Shown here: positions 5,201 through 5,995 of the stretch, in pieces
Layout: each line of letters opens with the position of its first letter
Numbering within the stretch: the first letter of the stretch is position 1
Source of the DNA: Hyphomicrobiales bacterium
GTDB taxonomy: Bacteria > Pseudomonadota > Alphaproteobacteria > Rhizobiales > Hyphomicrobiaceae
NCBI GenBank assembly: GCA_017304275.1
Contig: JAFKKW010000128.1
Coordinates: 1 to 5,995 of the forward strand
Length of the DNA stretch: 5,995 nt
Reading direction: 5' to 3'
Position numbers and translations under genes: made by a program
Notes under the pieces: generated by a model
Told to the model about the DNA's origin: nothing
The model's input: only the letters and a program-made list of their open reading frames with translations
Database searches by the model: none

Positions 5201-5995
5201 CTACAGCTTGCGCAGGGCCACGGTGCGCACGCTGTGGTCCTCGTCCTTGCGCAGGATGAGACGCGCGCGCGGCCGCGTCGGCAGGATGTTGTCGGTGAGG
5301 TTCCTGAGGTTGATCGTGCGCCAGATCTCGAGCGCACGCGCCACCGCATTGGCGTGCGTCAGCGTGATGTAGCGATGGAAGAACGACGCGGGGTCGCGGA
5401 ACGCGGTGCTGCGAAGGCGCATAAAGCGCTCCACGTACCAGGATTCGATCGTGGCCGGATCGGCATCGATGAAAATCGAGAAGTCGATGAAGTCCGAGAC
5501 GAACGGTCCCGCGTCCCCGCCCTTATGCATGCCGGCGGGCTGCAGCACGTTGAGGCCCTCGACGATCAGGATGTCCGGCCGCTCGATCACGGTCTTCTGG
5601 CCGTGCAGGATATCGTAATGGAAGTGCGAATAGATCGGCGCCTCGATGTATTCCTTGCCGCTCTTCACGTCGGCGAGAAACGTCATCAGCCTCGCCGTGT
5701 CGAAGCTTTCGGGAAACCCCTTCCGCTCCATCAGATCGCGGGCTTCAAGCTCGCGGTTGGGATACAGGAAGCCGTCGGTGGTGATCAGATCGACGCGCGG
5801 ATGATCAGGCCAGCGCGCAAGCAGCGCCTTGAGAACACGCGCCGTCGTGCTCTTGCCGACCGCGACCGAACCCGCAACGCCGATAATAAACGGAACCTTG
5901 CAGTCGGTCCTGCCGAGAAAGGTCGAGCTGACGGCATGTAGCTTCTGCGCCGCCGCCACGTAGAGATTGAGCAGGCGCGACAGCGGCAGATAGAT
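5201..5995 (-). CDS. coaA: Pantothenate kinase (type I), N-terminus beyond window
   Basis: CoaA phosphorylates pantothenate with ATP, the first and usually rate-controlling step of coenzyme A synthesis, and is feedback-inhibited by CoA in studied homologs; cytoplasmic. The 264 visible residues align with nearly all of E. coli CoaA (316) except about the first 50, which lie past base 5995. The visible part opens with IYLPLSRLLNLY, a conserved family block, so the GTG at 5959 is internal and not the start. The P-loop GSVAVGKST lies at visible residues 42-50. Further family segments are LITTDGFLYPN, KGFPESFD, PIYSHFHYD, RPDILIVEGLNVLQ, VSDFIDFSIFIDA and the C-terminal NILPTRPRARLIL. No frameshift or missing motif is seen. 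It is transcribed toward the PepSY-like gene, 218 bp away, but that gene probably has its own promoter. Confidence 0.96.
   Translation of the reverse strand: MYLPLSRLLNLYVAAAQKLHAVSSTFLGRTDCKVPFIIGVAGSVAVGKSTTARVLKALLARWPDHPRVDLITTDGFLYPNRELEARDLMERKGFPESFDTARLMTFLADVKSGKEYIEAPIYSHFHYDILHGQKTVIERPDILIVEGLNVLQPAGMHKGGDAGPFVSDFIDFSIFIDADPATIESWYVERFMRLRSTAFRDPASFFHRYITLTHANAVARALEIWRTINLRNLTDNILPTRPRARLILRKDEDHSVRTVALRKL

Noticed and set aside
5234..5941. Long plus-strand open frame antisense to coaA
   Set aside because: It is a shadow of CoaA, with composition typical of an antisense reading in GC-rich DNA.

Overview
The window looks like chromosomal core sequence from a GC-rich alphaproteobacterium, most likely of the order Hyphomicrobiales. 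This rests on the GC-rich codon use, the alphaproteobacterial style of LeuB, the short GpmA, the dapB-gpmA neighbourhood, a DUF4337-type membrane protein and two small exported proteins of a kind common in that group. I cannot name a genus. I see no mobile element, CRISPR array, rRNA or tRNA.

Layout, left to right. A GNAT acetyltransferase (+, 2-511; its 5' end may lie outside the window) converges on a gene for a conserved exported protein with several cysteines (-, 534-1106). A 282-bp divergent intergenic region (1107-1388) follows. Then comes a compact plus-strand cluster: dapB (lysine/diaminopimelate synthesis), gpmA (phosphoglycerate mutase) and a DUF4337-like membrane protein whose start overlaps the end of gpmA. 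After a 73-bp gap with a promoter-like sequence lies leuB (+, 3536-4651). leuB converges on a small exported PepSY-like protein (-, 4728-4982), and a hairpin with a T-tract on the minus strand sits between them. A 218-bp intergenic region with dense inverted repeats separates this small gene from coaA (pantothenate kinase, -, 5201 to beyond the window end).

The metabolic genes are housekeeping: cell-wall and lysine precursors (DapB), glycolysis/gluconeogenesis (GpmA), leucine synthesis (LeuB) and coenzyme A synthesis (CoaA). The most interesting unexplained signal is non-coding. The palindrome core GGAA-N3-TTCC occurs three times by my reading: twice upstream of the PepSY-like gene and once just upstream of the exported Cys-containing protein. 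It may be an operator shared by the two exported-protein genes. I found no clear novel multi-gene system here.
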